A DNA stretch of 64,000 bases from contig NZ_FRBL01000002.1 of the NCBI RefSeq assembly GCF_900142605.1, forward strand, positions 434,001-498,000, read 5' to 3'. This document shows, piece after piece, positions 18,631 through 25,194 of the stretch (the first letter of the stretch is position 1; each line of letters starts with the position of its first letter). Under the pieces are notes generated by a model. It had not been told where the DNA came from. It did not search any database and was given only the letters and a program-made list of their open reading frames with translations. This DNA is from Chitinophaga jiangningensis (GTDB lineage Bacteria > Bacteroidota > Bacteroidia > Chitinophagales > Chitinophagaceae). The position numbers were made by a program, and so were the translations under genes.

Positions 18631-19137
18631 TTAGTTACCTACGGAAAAGTCGAAAAGCTTGATATCGAAGATCAGCACGGAATTGGCTGGAATTTTTGGT
18701 TGACTTTGATTGCCATATGCCAGGTAAGAAGGGATATAAAGTCTTGCAGTACCTCCTTTTCTCACATAACGAAGACCGATATACCATCCCGGAATTAGTC
18801 TGTTCATCTGTAATTGCAAATCGAAGTTAGTGGAGTCGGAGCCGTCAAATTTTGCACCCAGTTGTGTACCGTTCATTAAGTATCCTGCGTAACCAACGGT
18901 TGGGTAGCTGGTCCATCTGATGGTATCGTTACCAGTGCCCTGTTGCTTGATTTCAATTACAACTCCTGTAGTGTCTTTGATAACATTAGTGATATTATTG
19001 GCGGTCAGATATGCTGCGATCTTGGTGGAATCGATTACATATTGTGCGCGCTGATCATAATTATCTTCCTGACTATCTTTTTTACATGCGGTGAGGATGC
19101 CAATAATGGCCAGTCCCAGGATCAGAATTTTCTTCAT
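18631..19137 (-). CDS. FKBP-type peptidyl-prolyl isomerase lipoprotein
   Basis: This 168-residue protein has a lipoprotein signal with the lipobox ILTAC (MKKILILGLAIIGILTACKK), so it is anchored in a membrane facing the periplasm. The C-terminal FKBP domain retains the usual pocket residues: Tyr in VGYAGYLMNGT, Phe-Asp in KFDGSD, Trp in IPGWYIGL, Tyr in YLAYG, and Phe in LIFDIKLFDF. It probably helps fold exported proteins. It lies 45 nt downstream of a second, more diverged FKBP lipoprotein gene, so the two are likely cotranscribed. Confidence 0.88.
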   Translation of the reverse strand: MKKILILGLAIIGILTACKKDSQEDNYDQRAQYVIDSTKIAAYLTANNITNVIKDTTGVVIEIKQQGTGNDTIRWTSYPTVGYAGYLMNGTQLGAKFDGSDSTNFDLQLQMNRLIPGWYIGLRYVRKGGTARLYIPSYLAYGNQSQPKIPANSVLIFDIKLFDFSVGN

Positions 19138-19182
19138 CTTAGTTTGTTTGCTCGGTTTTATTGGTATTGAAAATATGAAATC

Positions 19183-19677
19183 TTACTTAATATCTACGAG
19201 TTCTACTTCGGAGACGAGAATAGCGTTGGGTGGTATGTTCTGGGTGGGCACGCCAACGGACCCAAACGCCAGTTCAGGAGGGATGTACATACGGATGCGG
19301 CCGCCTTTAGAGATTTTGCGCAGGCCTATCTGCCAGCCGGCAATATGATTTTTCAGCGACATGTTATCGAAGTCGGTAGGCCCAAAAGAGCTGGCCACCA
19401 CGCTTCCATTCAGCAGCTGATAGGAATATGAAACGATGGGTATGGAATTAGGGGTCAGGTAATGGATGGAATCACCCGGTTTAAGGATGATGTAATATAA
19501 TCCTGACGGGTCTCTGTAGGCCGTTTCATTCTTTTGCGTGATAATGCTTCGGATGGTACTATCGGAGGCCCATGCGTCGCGATAAATGGCTTCGAGATTA
19601 ACGTCATCTCTTTTGGTGCAGCTGGTGCCCAAAGTGATTATAGTAAGGGAAGTTATAAGTAAAAGTAAATATTTCAT
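19183..19677 (-). CDS. Diverged FKBP-like lipoprotein
   Basis: This 164-residue protein has a lipoprotein signal ending in LGTSC. The C-terminal half has the FKBP frame (IAGWQIGLRKISKGGRIRMYIPPELAFG and NAILVSEVELVDIK). Several catalytic-pocket residues are replaced. The Phe-Asp pair after the first loop is not evident, the usual Tyr of AYG is Phe (AFG), and the Phe of the last strand is Ser (VSEVEL). It may be a binding module rather than an active isomerase. It is upstream of the better conserved FKBP gene in the same apparent operon. Confidence 0.82.
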   Translation of the reverse strand: MKYLLLLITSLTIITLGTSCTKRDDVNLEAIYRDAWASDSTIRSIITQKNETAYRDPSGLYYIILKPGDSIHYLTPNSIPIVSYSYQLLNGSVVASSFGPTDFDNMSLKNHIAGWQIGLRKISKGGRIRMYIPPELAFGSVGVPTQNIPPNAILVSEVELVDIK

Positions 19678-19766
19678 CCGCGTCTGTAATTTTTCTCTTC
19701 TGGCTGTATAAACGGCTGGTGAGGTTGTAAAGTTACAGTATAATAAAATTTAACGGGAAAAGTTTG

Positions 19767-19843
19767 CCCGGAAATCCCAAAGGACCTGCGGCCCTTTGGG
19801 ATTTCCGGGTGGAGGGGTGCCGGTGGCACCCCTCCACCCGGAA
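19767..19843. repeat. Overlapping twin-hairpin element
   Basis: Hairpin 1 (19767-19809) has 17 perfect bp, then an inner part with one A/C mismatch and a TGC apex. Hairpin 2 (19803-19843) has 19 perfect bp and a GGT loop. The 7 nt TTCCGGG at 19803-19809 belongs to both stems. The element lies downstream of groEL and upstream of the FKBP genes. Confidence 0.85.
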
Positions 19844-19894
19844 GAGGTCTTATATCGGGGATGAGAAGCAGGTGCAGGCCTCTAAGCTGACAAA

Positions 19895-19925
19895 AAAAGC
19901 TCTTCCCTCACCGGGAAGAGCTTTT
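19895..19925 (-). terminator. Intrinsic terminator of groES-groEL
   Basis: A 13-bp stem (AAAAGCTCTTCCC with GGGAAGAGCTTTT) is followed by a seven-T run on the minus strand, 25 nt after the groEL stop. Confidence 0.92.
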
Positions 19926-19949
19926 CCAATATGCTGATTATGAATCAGA

Positions 19950-21584
19950 TTAGTAATCCATACCCATACCGTGACCACCTGGCATAGCAGGAGCAGCGGA
20001 TTTAGGTTCTGGTTTGTCGGCGATAACGCACTCAGTGGTCAGCAGCATACCAGCGATGGATGCAGCGTTTTCCAGGGCGATACGACCTACTTTAGTAGGA
20101 TCGATTACACCGGCAGCCAGCATTTTTTCGTAAGTCTCGGTGCGGGCGTTGAAACCGAAGTCGCCTTTACCTTCTTTTACTTTCTGCACTACGATAGAAC
20201 CTTCGATACCGGCGTTAGCGGTGATCTGACGGAGAGGCTCTTCGATAGCGCGTTTAACGATAGCGATACCTGTTTGTTCGTCTTCGTTATCGCCTTTCAG
20301 TTTTTCGATGCTTTCGATAGCGCGGATGTAAGCTACACCACCACCTGGAACGATACCTTCTTCAACGGCAGCGCGGGTTGCGTGCAGGGCGTCATCAACG
20401 CGGTCTTTTTTCTCTTTCATTTCTACTTCGGTAGCAGCACCTACGTAGAGAACGGCAACACCGCCAGACAGTTTAGCCAGGCGTTCCTGCAGTTTTTCGC
20501 GATCGTAATCGGAAGTAGTTACTTCGATTTGCGCTTTAATCTGGCCGATACGAGCCTGGATATCTTTTTTCTGACCACGGCCACCAACGATGGTAGTGTT
20601 GTCTTTATCGATGGTTACGGATTCAGCACGACCGAGGTAAGTCAGGTCAGCGTTTTCCAGTTTGTAACCTTGTTCTTCAGAGATAACGATACCGCCAGTC
20701 AGCACAGCGATGTCCTGCAGCATATCTTTTCTTCTGTCGCCAAAGCCAGGAGCTTTAACAGCGGCTACTTTCAGGGTACCGCGGAGTTTGTTTACCACCA
20801 GGGTAGCCAGTGCTTCACCTTCCAGGTCTTCAGAGATGATAACCAGTGGAGCGCCTTGCTGAGCTACTTTTTCCAGGATGTGCAGGATATCCTTCATGGT
20901 GCTGATCTTTTTATCGTAGATCAGGATGTAAGGGTTCTGCAGTTCAGCCTGCATTTTTTCGCTGTTGGTGATGAAGTATGGAGAGAGGTAACCACGGTCG
21001 AACTGCATACCTTCTACTACTTCTACAGTAGTGTCAGTACCTTTTGCTTCTTCTACAGTGATAACACCATCTTTGGTAACTTTTTTCATCGCTTCAGCGA
21101 TCAGTTTACCAATTTCGCTGTCGTTATTAGCGGAGATAGTAGCAACCTGTTCGATTTTTTTGGTATCGTTACCAACTTTTTCAGATTGTTTTTTCAGGTT
21201 TTCAACGATGCCTTTCACCGCTTTGTCGATACCGCGTTTCAGGTCCATTGGGTTGGCGCCTGCGGCAACGTTTTTCAGACCTTCGCTGATGATAGCCTGA
21301 GCCAGAACGGTTGCAGTGGTGGTACCGTCACCTGCCAGATCTGCAGTTTTAGACGCTACTTCTTTCACCATCTGAGCACCCATGTTTTCGATAGGGTCTT
21401 CCAGTTCAATTTCTTTTGCAACGGAAACACCGTCTTTAGTAACAGCCGGAGCACCGAATTTCTTTTCGATTACCACGTTACGGCCTTTAGGACCGAGGGT
21501 AACTTTTACTGCATCCGCCAGAACGTCAACGCCTCTTTTCATTTTGTTGCGGGCGTCTATATCGAAGAATATTTGCTTTGCCAT
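19950..21584 (-). CDS. groL: Chaperonin GroEL (60 kDa)
   Basis: GroEL forms the double-ring ATP-driven folding chamber that works with GroES in the cytoplasm. The 544-residue product has the conserved N-terminus with TLGPKGRNVV, the ATP-site DGTTTATVLAQ near residues 87-97, and VEEGIVPGGG near 405-415. The C-terminus is a short Gly/Met tail (GGHGMGMDY) in place of repeated GGM. It follows groES by 60 nt and ends at a strong terminator. It appears to be an essential copy; no second copy is in the window. Confidence 0.98.
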   Translation of the reverse strand: MAKQIFFDIDARNKMKRGVDVLADAVKVTLGPKGRNVVIEKKFGAPAVTKDGVSVAKEIELEDPIENMGAQMVKEVASKTADLAGDGTTTATVLAQAIISEGLKNVAAGANPMDLKRGIDKAVKGIVENLKKQSEKVGNDTKKIEQVATISANNDSEIGKLIAEAMKKVTKDGVITVEEAKGTDTTVEVVEGMQFDRGYLSPYFITNSEKMQAELQNPYILIYDKKISTMKDILHILEKVAQQGAPLVIISEDLEGEALATLVVNKLRGTLKVAAVKAPGFGDRRKDMLQDIAVLTGGIVISEEQGYKLENADLTYLGRAESVTIDKDNTTIVGGRGQKKDIQARIGQIKAQIEVTTSDYDREKLQERLAKLSGGVAVLYVGAATEVEMKEKKDRVDDALHATRAAVEEGIVPGGGVAYIRAIESIEKLKGDNEDEQTGIAIVKRAIEEPLRQITANAGIEGSIVVQKVKEGKGDFGFNARTETYEKMLAAGVIDPTKVGRIALENAASIAGMLLTTECVIADKPEPKSAAPAMPGGHGMGMDY

Positions 21585-21644
21585 GATTCTTTAAAATAAT
21601 TTTAGAGTTTTGATACAAATTACCGGATATCAGAAGAACAGGGC

Positions 21645-21926
21645 TTAAACCACAGCCAGGATATCAGATTCACGCATGATTAAGTAGTCACCACCTTCGA
21701 TGCTGATTTCAGTACCGGAGTATTTACCGTACAGTACTGTATCACCCACCTTAACAGTTACAGGCTCATCTTTTTTGCCAGGACCAGCTGCCACAACAGT
21801 ACCTTTCTGAGGTTTTTCTTTTGCAGTATCCGGGATGATGATACCACCAGCTGTCTTTTCTTCTGCTGCTGCAGGTTTCACAATTACCCTGTCAGCTAAA
21901 GGTTTAATACTTAATTTTTTAGCCAT
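21645..21926 (-). CDS. groS: Co-chaperonin GroES (10 kDa)
   Basis: GroES caps the GroEL cavity. The 93-residue protein has the standard fold markers PLADRVIVKPAAAEEKTAGGI at the start (mobile loop within the last part) and the roof and C-terminal GDTVLYGKYSGTEI and YLIMRESDILAVV. It is the first gene of the groES-groEL operon. No CIRCE inverted repeat (TTAGCACTC-N9-GAGTGCTAA) is present in the 264-nt upstream gap, so HrcA control by the classical operator is not supported here. Confidence 0.97.
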   Translation of the reverse strand: MAKKLSIKPLADRVIVKPAAAEEKTAGGIIIPDTAKEKPQKGTVVAAGPGKKDEPVTVKVGDTVLYGKYSGTEISIEGGDYLIMRESDILAVV

Positions 21927-22154
21927 AGTAGTTTTTATTTAAAGAAGTAGTTGAAGTTTTTTAGTGTTGACAAGGCCCACGAGAATTATGCCAAGGGCCA
22001 ATATGGGTCAAATTTTCAGCCTTTTGGGTGCTTCTGTGCCATTCATACTGACAAATCATCCCCGGGACCAGGAAAAAATGACAGAGCGCCATGCTTTAAG
22101 CTGAATTTAACGCCCGTGACAGGTCCGGAATCCGTAAATATCGATTTTTTTCTC

Positions 22155-22162
22155 TACTTTTG
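22155..22162 (+). promoter_or_regulatory. Bacteroidota -7 promoter box (TACTTTTG) for the nusB operon
   Basis: The octamer matches TAnnTTTG and is followed by CGCCC, 28 nt before the nusB start. It supports ATG 22191 over the long in-frame extension from 21951. Confidence 0.6.
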
Positions 22163-22190
22163 CGCCCTTATACCAGTTCTTTTTTATACG

Positions 22191-23120
22191 ATGATCAGTA
22201 GAAGAAATATCCGGGTAAAAGTGATGCAAACACTTTACGCCCTGGAAACGATGGAGCAAAGCAGTATTAAGCCGGGTACGGCTACCAGACTTTTAAACGA
22301 AAAGCTGGATCAGACCTGCCAGATCTTTACATATTTACTTTATTCGGTAACGCAGGTAGCGCAATACGCAGAGATTGACGCGGCGGCCCGTGCTTCCAAA
22401 CATTTGCCTTCCGCAGAAGATCTGCAGGTGAATACTAAAATTGCAGGTAACGAATTCCTTTATCAGATTATTAATGACAAGGGATTTCAGGTAAACCTGG
22501 AACAATGGAAGATGAGACACCTGGCAGAAGAGGAGTTGATACGTAAAATGTACAACCTGCTGGTGGCAACCGATACCTACAAAGCCTATATAGCAGATGA
22601 CCAGCGTAGCAAAGCAGGTGAGAAAGAGATACTGGAGTTCATCTATAAAGAAATACTGGCGAAAAGTGAATTGTTCCAACAGCACCTGGAAGATACCTTT
22701 CTGCACTGGGGCGATGATGCAGATATGATGAATATCCTGCTCAGCAACTACTTCAACAAGCCGCACCTGTTCAATTTTATGCAGCTGATCAGCAAGGAGA
22801 AACTGGACTATGCCAAAGAACTGCTGCTGACAGTGATCGATAAAAAGGAATACTGCCTGGAGCTGATCAAGCCAAAACTGCAGAACTGGGATCCGGAACG
22901 TATTGCTGCCGTGGATATGTTACTGATGGAAATGGGTGTATGTGAATTCCTGTACTTCCCTACCATTCCTACCAAGGTAACTATCAATGAATACATTGAC
23001 CTGGCAAAAGCATACAGCACGCCACAAAGCGGCCAGTTCATCAACGGTATCCTGGATAATATCCTGAAAGACCTGGAAAAGGAACAGCTGGTAAAAAAAC
23101 AGGACCGTCCGAAAAAATAA
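22191..23120 (+). CDS. nusB: Transcription antitermination factor NusB, long Bacteroidota form
   Basis: NusB binds boxA RNA with NusE (S10) in antitermination complexes during rRNA transcription. The 309-residue protein starts MISRRNIRVKVMQTLYALE, and the C-terminal half contains the NusB fold (NWDPERIAAVDMLLMEMGVCEFLYFPTIPTKVTINEYIDLAK at about 240-281). It is about twice the length of E. coli NusB, with an extra N-terminal helical region, as is usual in Bacteroidota. It starts an apparent operon with the DUF1573 lipoprotein and yajC. A DUF1573 start 34 nt downstream supports cotranscription. Confidence 0.92.
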   Translation: MISRRNIRVKVMQTLYALETMEQSSIKPGTATRLLNEKLDQTCQIFTYLLYSVTQVAQYAEIDAAARASKHLPSAEDLQVNTKIAGNEFLYQIINDKGFQVNLEQWKMRHLAEEELIRKMYNLLVATDTYKAYIADDQRSKAGEKEILEFIYKEILAKSELFQQHLEDTFLHWGDDADMMNILLSNYFNKPHLFNFMQLISKEKLDYAKELLLTVIDKKEYCLELIKPKLQNWDPERIAAVDMLLMEMGVCEFLYFPTIPTKVTINEYIDLAKAYSTPQSGQFINGILDNILKDLEKEQLVKKQDRPKK

Positions 23121-23154
23121 CCGGAATAGCTATTTTTACTCAAATTGCATCATC

Positions 23155-23592
23155 ATGAAAGCACTGTTCTATGTCCTTGCCGCAGGTTGCATGGTTATGA
23201 CTGCCTGTAACGGAAGCGAAGGCCGCAAAGCTGCCGCCATCGACTCCATCAAGCAGAAAACCATCAACAGCAAAGACGTCGCTATTACCTTTGAAGAAAA
23301 AACCCATGATTTCGGGGAAATCGTGCAGGGTGAAAAAGTGGAATACTCCTTTAAGTTCACCAATACCGGTAAGGTAGACCTGGTGATTGAAGATGCAATT
23401 TCCAGCTGCGGATGCACTGTACCGGAATGGCCTAAAGAACCGTTGAAACCTGGTCAGTCAGCCTATATCAAAGTAATTTTTGACAGTGCCGGTAAAGAAG
23501 GTTATACACAAAAAGAGGTAGCACTTAAACTCAACGATGGTGCCGGTTACCATGTAGGTCCCATCATCCGATGCAATATTGTAAAGAAATAA
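23155..23592 (+). CDS. DUF1573 domain lipoprotein
   Basis: This 145-residue lipoprotein has its lipobox at MTAC (MKALFYVLAAGCMVMTAC). The rest is a single DUF1573 immunoglobulin-like domain: ITFEEKTHDFGEIVQGEKVEYSFKFTNTG and SSCGCTVPEWPKEPLKPGQSAYIKVIFDSAGKEG. The CGC pair near residue 83 and the ASH/MSP-like strand pattern are family hallmarks. The function of DUF1573 proteins is unknown; they are cell-envelope proteins common in Bacteroidota. It lies between nusB and yajC in the same direction. Confidence 0.85.
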   Translation: MKALFYVLAAGCMVMTACNGSEGRKAAAIDSIKQKTINSKDVAITFEEKTHDFGEIVQGEKVEYSFKFTNTGKVDLVIEDAISSCGCTVPEWPKEPLKPGQSAYIKVIFDSAGKEGYTQKEVALKLNDGAGYHVGPIIRCNIVKK

Positions 23593-23620
23593 TTTTAATA
23601 AACTATTAAATCAATTATAG

Positions 23621-23962
23621 ATGAATATGCTGAATGTTTTATTAGCAGCTCCTGCACAAGGCGGTGGTAGCGCGCTCCCACAGATGCTGATCTTTGGTGG
23701 TATGATCGTGGTAATGTACTTTTTCATGATCCGCCCTCAGACTAAAAAAGCCAAAATGCAGAAAACGTTTATCGAAAACCTGAAAGAAGGTGATAAAATC
23801 GTAAACATTGCTGGTATCCACGGTAAAATCAAAAAGTTCAATGACGATGGTAAAACCCTCGTGATGGAAGTAGCTCCGGGTACTACCCTGACTATCGAAC
23901 GCTCCACAATCAGCATGGAGTACTCTGCTGCACTGAATGCACCAGCTAACGTAAAAGCGTAA
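23621..23962 (+). CDS. yajC: Preprotein translocase subunit YajC
   Basis: YajC is a small inner-membrane protein associated with SecDF in protein export. The 113-residue product has one hydrophobic segment (MLIFGGMIVVMYFFMIRPQTKKAK) and the canonical RPQ motif, then a cytoplasmic domain (LKEGDKIVNIAGIHGKI). SecDF is encoded only 1.2 kb away on the other strand, so the export auxiliaries are clustered. A terminator follows at 23986. Confidence 0.95.
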   Translation: MNMLNVLLAAPAQGGGSALPQMLIFGGMIVVMYFFMIRPQTKKAKMQKTFIENLKEGDKIVNIAGIHGKIKKFNDDGKTLVMEVAPGTTLTIERSTISMEYSAALNAPANVKA

Positions 23963-23985
23963 TAATCTAACAAACTCATACCAGG

Positions 23986-24022
23986 AGCCTGTGCAATTTT
24001 CTTTGCACAGGCTTTTGTTTTT
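23986..24022 (+). terminator. Intrinsic terminator after yajC
   Basis: An 11-bp stem (AGCCTGTGCAA with TTGCACAGGCT) is followed by a T-rich run. It ends the nusB-DUF1573-yajC unit. Confidence 0.9.
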
Positions 24023-24049
24023 CCCAATTTTTGCTAACTTGGTCAGGTT

Positions 24050-24649
24050 ATGTTAAAGGTTGGAATCACAGGAGGCATTGGCTCCGGCAAAAGCACTGTC
24101 AGCAAGATTTTCGAACTGCTGGGCGTCCCCGTTTACTATGCCGATGATAAGGCTAAAGATATTCTGGTAAGAGATAAAGACCTGGCGGAACAGGTAAAGC
24201 AACATTTCGGTGCTGAAATTTATGCAGCCGATGGATCCCTTAACAGAAAACTGCTGGGCAATATTGTTTTTAATGATAAAGACAAACTGGCATTGCTCAA
24301 CTCCCTCGTTCATCCTGCCACTATCCGGGATTCGGATAAATGGGCAGCCGAACAACAAACACCTTACGTACTGAAGGAAGCGGCCCTGTTGTTTGAAACA
24401 GAATCGTTCCACCACCTCGACAAAATCATAGGAGTTAGTGCTCCGCAGCCATTACGCCTGCTCCGTGTCATGAAACGCGATAATGTATCCCGCAACGATG
24501 TACTGGCAAGAATGCATAAGCAGATCGATGAAACGATTAAGATGCGTTTAAGCGATTACGTGATTTATAATGATGAGCAGCACATGGTAATTCCGCAGGT
24601 ACTGGCACTGCATCAGACGTTGCTGGAGCTGGCGGGGCAAAAAGCCTGA
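24050..24649 (+). CDS. coaE: Dephospho-CoA kinase
   Basis: CoaE phosphorylates the ribose 3'-hydroxyl of dephospho-CoA, the last step of CoA synthesis. The 199-residue protein has the P-loop GGIGSGKSTVSK at residues 8-19, the substrate-loop YYADDKAKD near 32-40, and the Lid region RDNVSRNDVLARMHKQ. It starts 28 nt after the yajC terminator and so probably has its own promoter. Interestingly, the CoA gene coaD is at the left end of the same window. Confidence 0.95.
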   Translation: MLKVGITGGIGSGKSTVSKIFELLGVPVYYADDKAKDILVRDKDLAEQVKQHFGAEIYAADGSLNRKLLGNIVFNDKDKLALLNSLVHPATIRDSDKWAAEQQTPYVLKEAALLFETESFHHLDKIIGVSAPQPLRLLRVMKRDNVSRNDVLARMHKQIDETIKMRLSDYVIYNDEQHMVIPQVLALHQTLLELAGQKA

Positions 24650-24667
24650 CCATACGGATCATTTACC

Positions 24668-24675
24668 TACCTTTG
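24668..24675 (+). promoter_or_regulatory. Bacteroidota -7 promoter box (TACCTTTG)
   Basis: The octamer matches TAnnTTTG and lies 16 nt before the ATG of the IscA-like gene, giving a very short leader. Confidence 0.55.
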
Positions 24676-24691
24676 CTAAAAATTCAGACAA

Positions 24692-24991
24692 ATGGAGGCA
24701 GGTTTTAATGTAGCATTGCAGTTTACTCCTGCAGCGCAGGCAATGGTAAAGGAGCTGCTTAGTTCAATTGCTACAGCCCCTTATCTGCGTGTAGGCGTCA
24801 AAGGGGGCGGTTGTTCCGGGATGGGCTATATGATAGGATTTGATGAAAAGGCAGCGGATGATATTCAGTTGGATATCGGGGGTATTCCGGTGATTATGAA
24901 AAAGGCACATACCATGTACCTGGCCGGAATGCAGATTGATTATCAGCAACAAGAGGATAGCAGCGGGTTTGTGTTTAGTGCTCCGCAATAA
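24692..24991 (+). CDS. HesB/IscA-like protein lacking the C-terminal CxC
   Basis: This 99-residue protein has the HesB/IscA fold: TPAAQAMVKELL at the start, then LRVGVKGGGCSGMGYMIGF with the first conserved cysteine at C41. A-type Fe-S carriers normally have two more cysteines in a C-terminal CGC motif. Here the chain ends SGFVFSAPQ and C41 is the only cysteine, so a three-Cys cluster site cannot form in a monomer. It may bind a cluster as a dimer, bind another ligand, or have lost carrier activity. The -7 box is at 24668. Confidence 0.82.
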   Translation: MEAGFNVALQFTPAAQAMVKELLSSIATAPYLRVGVKGGGCSGMGYMIGFDEKAADDIQLDIGGIPVIMKKAHTMYLAGMQIDYQQQEDSSGFVFSAPQ

Positions 24992-25016
24992 CATTCATTT
25001 GAGTTTATAAAGAGAT

Positions 25017-25046
25017 AAAAGGCTGACCGGCAGGTTGGCCTTTTTT
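25017..25046 (+). terminator. Probable intrinsic terminator of the IscA-like gene
   Basis: A stem of AAAAGGCTGACC with GGTTGGCCTTTT, including two G-T pairs, and a 4-nt loop precede a T6 run. Confidence 0.7.
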
Positions 25047-25063
25047 ATTTTGGAGAAGGAGTT

Positions 25064-25110
25064 GCTGAGACCTTCGGTCTCAGCGGGATGGGTGCCGCGC
25101 TCCGCGCGGC
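25064..25110. repeat. Bipartite hairpin repeat
   Basis: Hairpin 1 (25064-25084) has 9-bp arms with the CCTTCGG core. Hairpin 2 (25094-25110) is GCCGCGC-TCC-GCGCGGC. The copy is in the convergent gap between the IscA-like gene and secDF. Confidence 0.88.
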
Positions 25111-25138
25111 CGCGGCGAACAATAAAGACAGTAAAAAA

Positions 25139-25164
25139 AAGGCTGGCTCAATTGAGCCAGCCTT
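25139..25164 (-). terminator. Intrinsic terminator of secDF
   Basis: A perfect 26-nt palindrome centred on AATT is followed on the minus strand by an eight-T run, 31 nt beyond the secDF stop. Confidence 0.9.
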
Positions 25165-25194
25165 ATATATTATCAAACATTTTTCCAGTTAAGC

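Noticed and set aside
19971..21599. 542-codon open frame on the plus strand opposite groEL
   Set aside because: It is the exact antisense of a highly conserved gene, with Phe/Ser/Cys-rich composition and no domain; a by-product of groEL codon use.
21927..22190. CIRCE/HrcA operator before groES
   Set aside because: Only a partial TTAGTGTT is present with no matching inverted arm.
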